Shown: positions 37,401 to 45,488 of the stretch, in pieces
Position numbering within the stretch: the stretch's first letter is position 1
Layout: the number at the start of each line of letters is the position of its first letter
Assembly: GCA_018105865.1 (NCBI GenBank)
Contig: CM030841.1
Location: forward strand, 6,988,729-7,052,728
Length of the DNA stretch: 64,000 nt
DNA from: Metaphire vulgaris
Lineage: Eukaryota; Annelida; Clitellata; Crassiclitellata; Megascolecidae
Direction of reading: 5' to 3'
Translations under genes and position numbers: made by a program
Notes under the pieces: generated by a model
The model's database searches: none
Told to the model about the DNA's origin: nothing
Seen by the model: the letters and a program-made list of their open reading frames with translations, nothing else

Positions 37401-37685
37401 CTTAAGGCAGCTGTTAATCCTTTGCAGTCATCTTCCACTGGCAGCTTTGACTTGCCTTACCGAGAAGAAGCAGAAGAACAGAAAACTGCTGCTGCTGTTG
37501 TTGTTGTTGTAGATGAAAGTTCCTCAGAACATAAATCAGTTTCAGAGTCTAGTGTTCATACACCTCTTACATTTTTTGAAGGTGTTCCTGTATCTGGTAA
37601 TATGTCAGATGTAGAACCAACTGAGGAGCTAAACTTAAAGGACATGTTCAAGACTATTGATCCAACCACATCACCATTCTGTTAG
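20475..37685 (+). CDS. ZC3H4: ZC3H4 / Suppressor-of-sable family CCCH zinc-finger protein, multi-exon gene
   Basis: Exons read from splice sites and phase: 20475-20640, 21194-21435, 23271-23548, probable microexon 24224-24243, 25051-25206, 25775-25886, 26132-about 26236, 27749-27869, 29158-29348, 30926-31198, 32634-32752, 33331-34140 and 36467-37685. The joined protein is about 1270 residues, close to vertebrate ZC3H4. In order it shows an acidic start with EEGELDDE, an RS/RH-rich stretch, three CCCH fingers, the block KKKIPSLLDLEIYPPG, a Q-rich LYRRIQQHQQQ segment, KWYSSDEE, a Met/Pro-rich repeat region, scattered DPRL motifs and the C-terminal signature LKDMFKTIDPTTSPFC. These blocks occur in this order in ZC3H4 proteins. 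By family, ZC3H4 works with WDR82 in the nucleus to end unproductive Pol II transcription. The ATG at 20475 lies 10 bases after a splice acceptor, so a 5' UTR exon is expected upstream. Two one-base frame breaks (33383-33387; 24239-24243) and the exon-7 donor remain unsettled. ZC3H6 is the alternative paralogue name. Confidence 0.93.
21480..22112. mobile_element. hAT-type element in ZC3H4 intron 2
   Basis: CAGGGCTTTTTTATAGG / CTGAAAAAAGCCCTG ends and the target duplication GATGGACC (21472-21479, 22113-22120). A shorter relative is at 26507-26782. It includes a 27-bp direct repeat (acaattgttaccaatagcaa at 21867 and 21904). Confidence 0.9.
22340..23035 (+). mobile_element. GC-rich retroposon-like insert in ZC3H4 intron 2
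   Basis: Composition changes sharply from the AT-rich intron to GC-rich DNA. It ends with acggcgctatagaagtcgtc followed by a (GATAA)n-like tail, a CR1/L2-type 3' end. Open frames here match nothing I recognise. Confidence 0.5.
24224..24243 (+). CDS. ZC3H4: Candidate 20-bp ZC3H4 microexon
   Basis: Between ttatttacag and gtaata. It continues exon 23271-23548 as DHDR-HPRRGK, and then DGGRKGSPG of exon 25051. One base too many (AAAAA at 24239-24243) breaks the phase; four As would fit exactly. Without an exon here, 23548 cannot join 25051 in frame. Confidence 0.5.
24362..24597. mobile_element. hAT-type MITE in a ZC3H4 intron
   Basis: Ends CATTGGTTCCCAAAG and TTGGGAACCACTG, with the target duplication ACTTAAAT (24354-24361, 24598-24605). 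Same family as 30451-30748. Confidence 0.88.
24750..24944. mobile_element. TTAA-bounded MITE
   Basis: TTAACCTTTTTG to CAAAAGGGTTAA, 195 bp, with internal palindromes around ccctttggcccaaaggg. Possibly piggyBac-like. Confidence 0.5.
25051..26236 (+). CDS. ZC3H4: ZC3H4 exons encoding the three tandem CCCH zinc fingers
   Basis: Exon 25051-25206 ends with the first half of finger 1 (CKFFMEGKC). Exon 25775-25886 completes it (spacing C-x7-C-x5-C-x3-H) and encodes finger 2 (CRFYLNERGC...CVFYH, spacing C-x8-C-x4-C-x3-H). Exon 26132-26236 encodes finger 3 (CRHFHRNGTC...CKFSH, spacing C-x8-C-x5-C-x3-H) and then ELTDET, matching the family's LTEET. All nine Cys and three His ligands are present. CCCH fingers of this type bind single-stranded RNA. 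The end of the last exon is the least certain: the donor at 26237 (AA/gttgtc) gives the right phase for 27749 but is weak, and the family's proline-rich segment after finger 3 was not found. A LINE with a nested hAT element now fills the following intron. Confidence 0.9.
25357..25403. repeat. (GAT)n microsatellite
   Basis: GATGAT run in a ZC3H4 intron. Confidence 0.95.
25875..25906 (+). other. Perfect 11-bp hairpin with the U12 5' splice site as its loop
   Basis: Arms TCTTCTATCAT (25875-25885) and ATGATAGAAGA (25896-25906) are exact reverse complements. The 10-base loop GATATCTTTT is the last exonic G plus the nine-base U12 donor. The 5' arm is coding (finger 2) and the 3' arm is intronic. 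Confidence 0.9.
25887..26131 (+). other. U12-type (minor spliceosome) AT-AC intron in ZC3H4
   Basis: The 245-base intron starts with ATATCTTTT at 25887 (consensus ATATCCTTT, 8 of 9), has branch-site sequence TTTCTTAACT at 26114-26123 (consensus TTCCTTAACT, 9 of 10) and ends in AC at 26130-26131, about 10 bases after the branch A. There is no usable GT donor after finger 2 and no AG acceptor before finger 3. Splicing at these borders joins CVFYHD to DWPCRHFH, keeps the frame (phase 1) and gives the spacing seen in ZC3H4 proteins, so protein continuity supports the call independently. Confidence 0.9.
26395..27205 (+). mobile_element. Non-LTR retrotransposon fragment in a ZC3H4 intron
   Basis: The RT text VDFQKAFDSIDQAV, GSRQGDNISPVIFISDLE and LRFANDVDIIEGND (FAND in place of FADD) is in order, and is split by a hAT element at 26507-26782. 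The missing catalytic Asp and frameshifts show it is dead. Confidence 0.78.
26507..26782. mobile_element. hAT-type MITE nested in the LINE fragment
   Basis: CAGTGCTATTTTTCTAGG / CTGAAAAAGCACTG ends. Flanks GTCCTATG and TTCCTATG (7 of 8) sit in the LINE frame (VLESYG ... VNRMLIK). Confidence 0.85.
28070..28190 (+). mobile_element. Small LINE RT fragment
   Basis: MKVTIYNTIVVPQIIYGAET resembles the C-terminal region of LINE reverse transcriptases. It lies in a ZC3H4 intron. Confidence 0.55.
29530..30130 (-). mobile_element. CR1/L2-like LINE 3' fragment in a ZC3H4 intron
   Basis: A 180-residue frame on the - strand reads RQIRVIHSSLSLPAAKSLVH, SRLDYGNSLYLGLPK, FMLNTLYWLPISDRIKFK and GSSLWNALNPSIWESL, the conserved end of CR1/L2/Rex-type RT proteins. 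Its 3' UTR tail is GCTATACAAATGTCACATTA. Nearly intact, so fairly young. Confidence 0.85.
30451..30748. mobile_element. hAT-type MITE in a ZC3H4 intron
   Basis: TAGTGGTTTTCAAATTG / AGTTTGGAAACCACTG ends. Flanks TTATAAGG and ATATAAGG (7 of 8). Internal text is shared with 24362-24597. Confidence 0.82.
31335..31645. mobile_element. hAT-type MITE in a ZC3H4 intron
   Basis: CAGGGTTTCCCAAACT / AGTTTCAGAAACACTG ends and the target duplication TAGTAAAT (31327-31334, 31646-31653). Confidence 0.9.
31690..31980 (-). mobile_element. tRNA-derived SINE
   Basis: Read on the - strand, the end (about 31975 to 31890) runs agtggttaaattagcagagt and later gaaggttgtgggtttgagtt, a tRNA-like B-box region. The body shares agccaggcaattggtgcaag and gctgatctccgtt with copies near 51520 and 56030. 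Confidence 0.65.
32766..32845. mobile_element. 80-bp piggyBac-like mini-MITE (TTAA ends), second subfamily
   Basis: TTAACCCATAGACC to GTAAAGGGTTAA, exactly 80 bp. The core palindrome CCGAGTATGCTCGG is followed by TTACATTG and AGTTACA, the same layout as the other two copies with different bases. Confidence 0.65.
33331..34140 (+). CDS. ZC3H4: ZC3H4 Met/Pro-rich repeat exon with an apparent +1 frameshift
   Basis: The exon follows a good acceptor and is entered in phase 0, reading GMHRQQAVETVPPMLPP. About 50 bases in, the frame carrying the proline-rich repeats (units like MMPPRGLMPPSDM, about 20 residues apart) is one base over. Only that second frame leaves the exon in phase 2 at 34140 and joins the terminal exon correctly (GLE-IMTNPPS). 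One surplus T in the T5 run at 33383-33387 would explain it: with four Ts the text reads PPVLALAPPRGMMPRG. A long open reading frame in the first frame (to 33819) lacks the repeat pattern and is a shadow. Sequencing or assembly error is likelier than a real mutation, but the sequence cannot decide. Confidence 0.8.
34460..34700 (-). mobile_element. LINE 3'-end fragment in the last ZC3H4 intron
   Basis: On the - strand it resembles the RSKGRSKRQRLDGLEEDL ... EEIEKDRELWRDVM end of RTE-type LINEs. A second small piece of this kind lies at about 35440-35590. Confidence 0.55.
36467..37685 (+). CDS. ZC3H4: ZC3H4 terminal coding exon
   Basis: This exon follows tctgtttcag, is entered in phase 2 and ends at TAG 37683-37685. 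It encodes about 406 low-complexity residues with DPRTTGIITDPRLRQ, NDPRLQKYLQIQ, FDPRLPQRG and NDPRYKKKK, the DPR(L) motifs that typify the C-terminal half of ZC3H4/ZC3H6. It ends with the conserved LKDMFKTIDPTTSPFC. A small GCT/GTT microsatellite at about 37485-37510 encodes an Ala/Val run. Confidence 0.93.
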
Positions 37686-38725
37686 TGTCATAAGTTGCAG
37701 TTTGTTCTTGTATATTTGCTATTGACAACACTAATTTTGTTGGCTGCTGTGTGGTCAAGAACAGACAATTGCTCCAAAGGTCTCTGATCTGAGTGATGGG
37801 TACAAGATATCTAGTGAAAGTTAAAACAAAAAGTACCGTCGATTTGTCAGGAAGTATTTCTCTTATGTAAATTCTTCCGGATAGAAATGATATTTATTTG
37901 TGAGTGGACATAGCAAAGTCTGTAGTTTTGACTGCATCTGGAATTTTTTTATTTAGAGACTGTAGCACATTTTAGATTTGGACCATTTGACATTGCCTGG
38001 ACTATGTGCATATATGCAATACTGACGGTTTGATTTTTGCATTTTCTGATCAGTTTTTGCAAGAAGGTTGAGAATTTCTAATTAATTGTTATCTGCTACC
38101 ATTTGATTGTTCAATGTTTGAAAAAAATCAATTTGCATCCTAATTTCTAGTTCCAACAATCCAGACATTGAAATTGTCTGGAAAGATTGAAATCAATCTA
38201 ATATCAGTATTTAAAATCCTATATGATGGAGGCAATATATAAATTCTAATATCTGTATGGCATTTTCATAATTTGAAGCAATTAATTTTTGTATTAATTT
38301 TTTTCAATTTCAAGTGTTTTAACACGTTTTTGAAACAATATCACTTTGATACATCATTGTTTCTTTCACATAAATGCAATTATAAAACAAGTAGCAGGCA
38401 ATTTGCCATTTTTTCTATATTCTTCCTCTTTTTTTCCCATATAGCATAATGTGTAAGTATACAGTTACTTTTTTGTTTCTGATATAGGCCTGCTGTGCAT
38501 GACTTTTTAAATGGCACATGTTTCTCATAAGGTTACTTAAAATGGACTATAGATTTAGGACATTTTTAACATATGATTGATCTACCGTACAGCTCATTTA
38601 ATATTTGTCCAACAGAAGCGAAGTCGTAGAAATTTTTTGAAATCTAGTAGGTATTCTCTACTCTGGACGTGCTTTAACCTTAAATTTATACAAAGGCAAA
38701 CCTTTATACCACACAGTCTTTACTG
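37686..38725 (+). other. ZC3H4 3' flank
   Basis: Presumed 3' UTR and downstream DNA. AT-rich, no repeats recognised, no confident AATAAA chosen. Confidence 0.45.
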
Positions 38726-38733
38726 AAGCCAGT

Positions 38734-41700
38734 CACGGATTTCTATTTATAACTGGATAGCGCTTGGCCTATAGCCGCCGCACGCAGCAGTGAGGTCAGC
38801 GCGCCAGCCAGAGCGGCCATATTGTTACTCGTATTCATCAGCTGACACTGCTATACTAGGAAGGTGGCGAGGCCAGTGGCGGCTCCACCGAGGGTGGGTG
38901 GGGATAAGGGGGAGGGTCCGTGCCCCTATTGAGTGCCTGCCCCCCCAGTTGGGACCTATACTTAATGCTACATACATTAAACAACAAATGGTTGGCCCCC
39001 ATGATTGAAGTTGCCATCCCAACGTCCCCTACTTGCCAAATCCTAGAGCCACCACTGCTCCTCCACAGGTATTGATTCTATTTATTGAGTGTCTGGCCCC
39101 TGTTGGGACCCTATACTTAATACTGCATACATAACAAATGGTTGGCTACCATGATTAGAAGTTGCCACCCCAACGCCCCCCACTTGCAAATCCTGGAGCC
39201 GTCACTGGGCGAGGCTGGACTGATATTCTAGGGTAGTTCCTGGCACTATATTCAATTCATTTGTCAATAATTGTATCACTCATTTACATTCATTTTCTTT
39301 CACACTGCTCTTTTATCTAGAAGGCCTAAGGCGTCTTTCATTGATGAATAGCATGCAGTTGGATGTTAAGCCTTTTTACCCCATCAGACAAACATCTCTT
39401 GACAAATGGACCACAGTGTGCAGTATGCCTAAGCCTAGATGCAGGGTTATTTCTAGGATTGTGAATTTGGGGGTGTTGGGAAAATCTGGGGCGGGTGGTT
39501 ATTTTTAGGATTGTAGGATTGTGAATTTGGGGTTGTCGGGAAAATCTGGAGGTGTCGGAATTTGGAAGTCTCTGCCCAGTGTTTAATCTAGACTCCTGGA
39601 TTCCGGGGGGAACTGAAAAAGCCAGGGGGAACTGACAAAAGCCTTCATTCTTCTCTTTTGACTCGATTGTCGTTTAGAGAAGTATTTTCATCCTGTGCTA
39701 AATCTATCTCTGTCCTGATATATGTTGGCCTTTTCAGACAGAGACTAACACTTCTAAAACAAACATCATTACAATATATTTCCAAAAATCCTTTATTATA
39801 ATATAAAAACCAAACTTAAATATTGTTTCTTTAGCCAAACAAGAAACATTGTAACATTATTTTCCATAGCAAATGTTTTAGTCTGTGACCGAAAAACTGT
39901 TTTAAAATTTCACAGCCCCAAGAGTTTAACTGACAAATAATTGATTGTTGATAACTGAAAGCAAAAACTAATGGTACAATTATGAAGACACCCAAAGAAG
40001 GATCATCTGTCAGGACCTAATGATTAGCAATTCTTACTAATTAAAATCTTTTATGTATACATAACAAGATTACAAAGCCATTGGAGTTTTAGATAAATAC
40101 AGTAACTGAAAACTACTGACTTATATAAACTCAGCAACACATGGTCTCCAAGTGCAAATGCAAATGCATTGACAAAGGACCTAACTATAAGAATAACCAA
40201 AGATTTTAAGAGAAATGGTGATTTCTTCCTAAACTGGTTCAAAATTTCAAATTCACCTTCTGAACAACTGTTGCCTGGTGAATTATGGCATCCATTTTTC
40301 TTTTCATAGCCTTCAGACTGTCTTTGGTCACATAGGCATGGTCAGCTTGGCTGTCGATGTAGACTGAACAGGTGATGACAAATTAACGTCAGCACAGGTT
40401 CCCGGGATGTCGATGACATCAACATCGTCAATCAATTGAAGTCTCGGCTTTGGCAGCACGTGACTTGGTGACCTATAAGCAAAAGCACAACAATATGCAA
40501 TTATAATAATCATCATCGTTTCAATCTAGAGACGTCTTAAAGGACTCCAGACCCTAGACGTCCACATCGTCCATGTATGCACGGGTCGGATGGGTCCCAT
40601 ATAAACAATCACCCCAACCCAGAGACGTGTCAAAACTACACCAAAAATCGCCTACTGTAATGTAGAATTCAACAAATAATTTACGGCAGAGCTATCCCAG
40701 GCATCCACAATATTTTCATTGAAACACTACATAATGTTGTCATCCCCAACTTCACACAGTGTTACCAATCGCATGACATGTGGCACAGTTCATTAACATA
40801 TTTTACTTAAATTCAGACTAAATATTTCACATGACCCAACCCATTTCAATTACGTACAGACCGTGGCAGCCCCAATTATGACCGGCCCCTGGTTTATCTA
40901 GTAATTCAAATTTTACATATTCTCAACATAATAGTCAGACATTGATTGGTTTTAATTTACTGTACAATTTATGAACATGCTGAACATGGTCCGGTCTGCA
41001 GCCTTTGGGTCTTGTATCCATCCCCTTTTTGGTCCTAAAGTTCACCAACAGCTTATTTCTCACAAGCTTTGTTAGAAGTATTCCACTAGGCTAGATACAA
41101 TGTGCTACTTGGCTTCATCTAATCCTGAATGCAATGAAAATGAACGTGAAAAATGTATGTAACCCTACGGCTGAGAGGACCATACAAAATGCTAGTTGAG
41201 AACAAAGAAGATACAGTACATTGCTAAAAAACGAGATCAAACATATAAGCTGACCTTAACAAGATGCTGAGCACTATAGCTCTATAGAAGCAGATCTGAC
41301 CATTAGACGTCTACCGGGTATATCTCCGCTGATCTGACCCTCCCTCTCCCGGCCGCTGATCGGATCACTAAGCGTCTATATCAAATTGAGATCAGCGGAT
41401 CATCTTAGCTCAGCGGATCAGCTCAGATCAACGGATTATTATTACCCGCCACTTCGGTGCTAATTTTGAAAGCGCTATAGAAATTAACGAGATTTCACAT
41501 TACATTTCGTCACATTAAATTTCAGAGTGAATAGACAGACATAGAAACCTTTACTTACGCGTGAAATGATTGCTTTGCTCCTTTAAATTGTTGTTTCGAA
41601 CAGTTAATCGCCGCACAGCTCGGCATCTTCCACGATTGACTATGATTAGTTCACAACACTACGAGCTACAAGATGGTGGCTAGTTGACCTCAGGCTGTAA

Positions 41701-41740
41701 GCTAGTATCCTACATCCAGGTCTATAAATAGAAATCCGTG
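38734..41740 (-). mobile_element. P-like DNA transposon, copy 2, between ZC3H4 and RPRD2
   Basis: It has the same 18-bp TIRs as copy 1 and its own 8-bp target duplication AAGCCAGT (38726-38733, 41741-41748). It is nearly identical to copy 1 along its length, but lacks the hAT MITE at 2001-2184 and has small indels that break the THAP reading frame. Independent target duplications show two transposition events rather than a segmental duplication. Confidence 0.88.
40237..41626 (-). pseudogene. THAP-domain gene remnant inside P-like copy 2
   Basis: The first exon (41626-41559, -) keeps the same MPSCAAINCSKQQ start. The second is broken: relative to copy 1, one base is lost near 40348 and two bases near 40457, so the coiled-coil frame is interrupted. 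Copy 2 cannot make the copy 1 peptide. Confidence 0.7.
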
Positions 41741-41748
41741 AAGCCAGT

Positions 41749-42686
41749 ATTTTTGGCATAGAGTTCATGCATCAAAGACATGATAACAGGATTTAGGAGA
41801 CACTTATCCGTTTACATGCTTTGTTGAACTTTGAGTCATAATAACTGGAATGCTGTGGAGCAAAGATGTCATTTCACTGTTTTTCAGGGGGCGGGAGACA
41901 CTTTCGACTGTTCAAATTCGCGAAAAAGTTGGCGACCTTTTTTGCTTGTCAGCTATTTTGTGTGATTAGTTACTTCAGATTCCACCTCAATCACCCTCCT
42001 TTACGGGTTGATGACCTTTTTTGCTTTTCAGTCTTTTTACCTTTTTAGCCAGCCAATTTACATGTAAAAACTAAATAACAAACATTGGTGGACACAAAAA
42101 AATTTCCCCTAAAAATCAGGGGCAACGGCCTTTCTACAATGTAATATCTAGTGTAGGCCCTGCTAATTTTCAGCATACTGTGTGCTTTTGCGTGTTTCAT
42201 GCTTTGCATTACTTTAGTGTTTCCTTAAAAATTCACAGTCAAATGTTCTTTTCCATCCAATGGGCAGTATTAGCTAGTAGTGAATATAATTTTCCTCAAC
42301 GCCAAATAACTTGTATTCTGCTGCGAAATCAAGTTTGGTGCATTACTATCTGGCTCCATAGAAGTTTATTAATTGAGCGATAACAATAATAATGATTATC
42401 AACAATCAATGATCGATTTACTTACCGACTGTCGGAAATGGATTAAGTCTTGTTCACAACTTCACAATCAAGTACCTACCTTTGTGTTTGCGTTTGATTT
42501 TTAAGGTTTAATTTTCTGGGATTTTTAAACTCTTGTGTTGTAATTGGCACTGACGCTTCAATCAGTGTGCACGAAACTGTTAGCCTGTTAGTCAATAATT
42601 TTATGACATTATGTATTTAGCAACGCTCGTTACAAATGCATTTCGTTTCGCTGGGAATCTTGGGTCTAGCACTTCAATGGTTACGT
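41749..42686. other. Gene-free stretch between ZC3H4 and RPRD2
   Basis: It contains the recurrent TTTTTTGCTTGTCAG phrase (about 41938 and 42016), probably from an eroded hAT relative. No gene. Confidence 0.45.
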
Positions 42687-42966
42687 CTAGGGTTGCCAGA
42701 TCTCCCGTATTTTACGGGAGCTCCCGTATTTCAGCCGCAGTCTCCCGCCTCCTTATAACTTGTTTGTAATATTGATTCACTACATGCAGATGATTCAGTG
42801 CATTGGACAGCGTTGTTTATTGCTTTTTCATAGTCTATACTCTATAGTACTGTAGTGCTGTACAACCCTAGCCATAATAATTAACAATGAACTGGACCGT
42901 GGAGTGGGCGTTTTGATCGCGGAAACAATCTCCCGCATTTCGATTTTGGATATCTGGCAACCCTAG
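42687..42966. mobile_element. MITE with CTAGGGTTGCCAGAT ends
   Basis: Left end CTAGGGTTGCCAGATCTCCC, right end ATATCTGGCAACCCTAG. TTACGT flanks both sides (42681-42686, 42967-42972). Confidence 0.8.
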
Positions 42967-43134
42967 TTACGTCTTATCTTTCCAACCATTCTCAGATGAT
43001 TGTTATGGAGCACTCGTGCTCAAATTGGTTTCATGTTTCATTTGTACTTAGTTCCATGCTCTATATACTCTATACTGCCCTAACCTGACTTTAATTAGCG
43101 CTTTTGGATTGGCTGTTCATATATATATATATAT

Positions 43135-43765
43135 GCTGATGTAACGTAATATAGCATTTGTATAGCGTTCCTTATATTTCTACCAAGAGGAGCTCCTGGC
43201 ATTGGAGTTGCTTGATGGAGTAGTAAGACTTTAGCTTTTGCATTGAACTGAACTAGGGAGTAAAAAGTGAGGCCTGAATGGATGGGTTCAAGGCATTCCA
43301 GAGGGAGGGAGGGTTCAGTCACTGCAAATGCTCGACGCTGAGTAAGAGAAGTGCGTGATCTGGGAACATAAACATTCTTCCGATCAGTGGAGCGGAGCAG
43401 ACGATGTGCAGTGGAAGAGGGTGATTTGAAAAGTTCAGTAATATATAACGGTGCATGATCTTGAAGTTCTACAGAAACAATAATATAATTACTTGTTTGA
43501 ATCTAATGTAGTCAGAGATTGGAAGCCAATGTATGATGTAAAGCATAAAGTCTGAGATGCTAGAGTAGCGAGGAGCTTTAGCCACAAGATGAGCCGCAGC
43601 ATTAGGACAGATTGCAGAGTGGAGAGCAGGGTTTTGGCAGACCATGATAAAGAGAATTGCAATAGTCTAGCCTACTAGCAGCAAAAGCATGCACCAGAGT
43701 TTTGGCTGCAGACAGAGAAAGTGAAGAACAAATAACTCTAATTTGGCCGATGACATTCAAATCTA
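43135..43765 (-). mobile_element. CR1/L2-like LINE 3' fragment, decayed sister of 29530-30130
   Basis: Same text on the - strand (IGQIRVICSSLSLSAAKTLV, SRLDYCNSLYHGLPK) with several frameshifts. 3' tail GCTATACAAATGC. Confidence 0.8.
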
Positions 43766-43769
43766 CGGA

Positions 43770-45282
43770 CACGGCCCTTATTCTTCTCAGACTGCTCACT
43801 CAATCAATTAGATGGCAATCTAACTCCCACTCTTCAGGATTGGATGTTCTAAAACAGACTTAGACACCACACCACAATGGACAAAACTCAACTTATGTAA
43901 GCTTGACACTAAACATCTATACCTGACAGACTCAACTTATGTAGCTTGACACCCAACATCTGTACTATAAATATTGACTATTCTTCACAGAATCCTCTGT
44001 TTCATAATATAACTTTCTTGAGCTGTGTCAAAAACCTTGTCATTTGAACATGCTGCTCAATTGTTTTGTTCTTGCTTCTGCCAACTTATGCAAATTAGAG
44101 TAATTTTTTCTTTGCTCTCTGTCTTCAGCCAAATGGTTTGTTCATGCCCTTGTTGTCAGTAGGTTAGAACATTGCTTTGCAATCTATTTGAAATTCTGCT
44201 GCTCATCTTGTGGCAAAAGCTCCTCACTACTCTGATATCTCAGATTTTATGCTGACCACCATTCGTTGACTACCAATTTCTGGCTGCTTTGAGTGTAAAC
44301 TGATAATTCTTGCTTCTGCAGCACTTTGAGGTCAAGTGCCTTCTCACATCACTGAACTTTTTTACCACTGTTTTGGGCAGATCTTTTGCAGATATATTTG
44401 AGCAACATCACTTGATATTTTGCATATTTGAAATGATGCTGCGAAAGACCACAGAGCAAGTTAAAGCTTATCACCATCAATTTTTCCATGGCATCAGCAA
44501 GGCTAGGTTGGTTGCCGGCCTTTCCCTCTCTGTTTTTCTTTCCACCTGATGTGCTTTTTTGTGACCGAGTCCACTTGGTGAGTGCCAGAAGTCAGAAACA
44601 ATTAAAAGGTGACTGCTGCAGCTGAAGTTGGAATCTCCAACCTCAAGACTGTGTTCAGAGTTGTTGTACAGTGGTTCTCACACAGGGCAGTCCCTACTGA
44701 ACCACTTTAAACCTTGTTATATTATATTATATTATTATTAAGACTGGCAGTCCAGCATGCTTACCACTATGATGAAAATGTGGACTTACCTGGTAGTATT
44801 GATCGGCTAGTTAAGATTGCTAGACGTTTCACTGTCAGGGTGTTTCATTTCCAGTTGGATGATTTGTCTTAAAGATATCTGGCTACCAGAATGCTTTAGT
44901 CCCATTAGGAACTTTTAGCCTCCAAGACTATAATAACTCTGAAAACTGTCATCAGTGATTAATTGTTGATATCATGTGAAGTTGCCATTTCTTGAAAATG
45001 ATACAATGTCTTGATGTTAAGCCTGAAGTCTGTAACTGGCACTAGTGCACATATATTATAGTTGGCTGTTGGCTACAGGAACGAAACAGTGCTGTTACAG
45101 GAACGAAATAGTGCTGTGACTGCTCAAATGAATTGACTCTCCACGACTCACAAGCCCATTCATAACTGATTGGTTGTTGGTTTGATTTTGATTCTAAGTT
45201 TTTTTTTCTATTTTGACCCTCAAGTTTAATAATATAATCGTACGATTGTCTCATGTAAAGCGCTCTTGACTTTTGACTTTGG
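43770..45282. other. Gene-free stretch with LINE debris
   Basis: At 44050-44560 + strand, broken text resembling the C-terminal part of CR1/L2 RT. At 45250-45280 the phrase tgtaaagcgctcttgacttt is another LINE 3' tail. Otherwise nothing. Confidence 0.45.

Positions 45283-45362
<80 letters not shown>
45283..45362. repeat. (TA)n microsatellite
   Basis: About 40 TA units, 125 bp upstream of the RPRD2 start codon. Confidence 0.98.
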
Positions 45363-45366
<4 letters not shown>

Positions 45367-45488
45367 TGTCATGTAGAATATAATAGAATAGAATGGCATT
45401 GATTTCAGGCAGCAATAATTAGATGTCATGTCATAATTGAAAATGTGCCTGCGATTCTTTTTCAGCATGATTAAATGATTCTGCACAG

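Noticed and set aside
38734..41740. Assembly duplication of 1621-4853
   Set aside because: Flanks differ, each copy has its own 8-bp target duplication, and the copies differ by a MITE and small indels.
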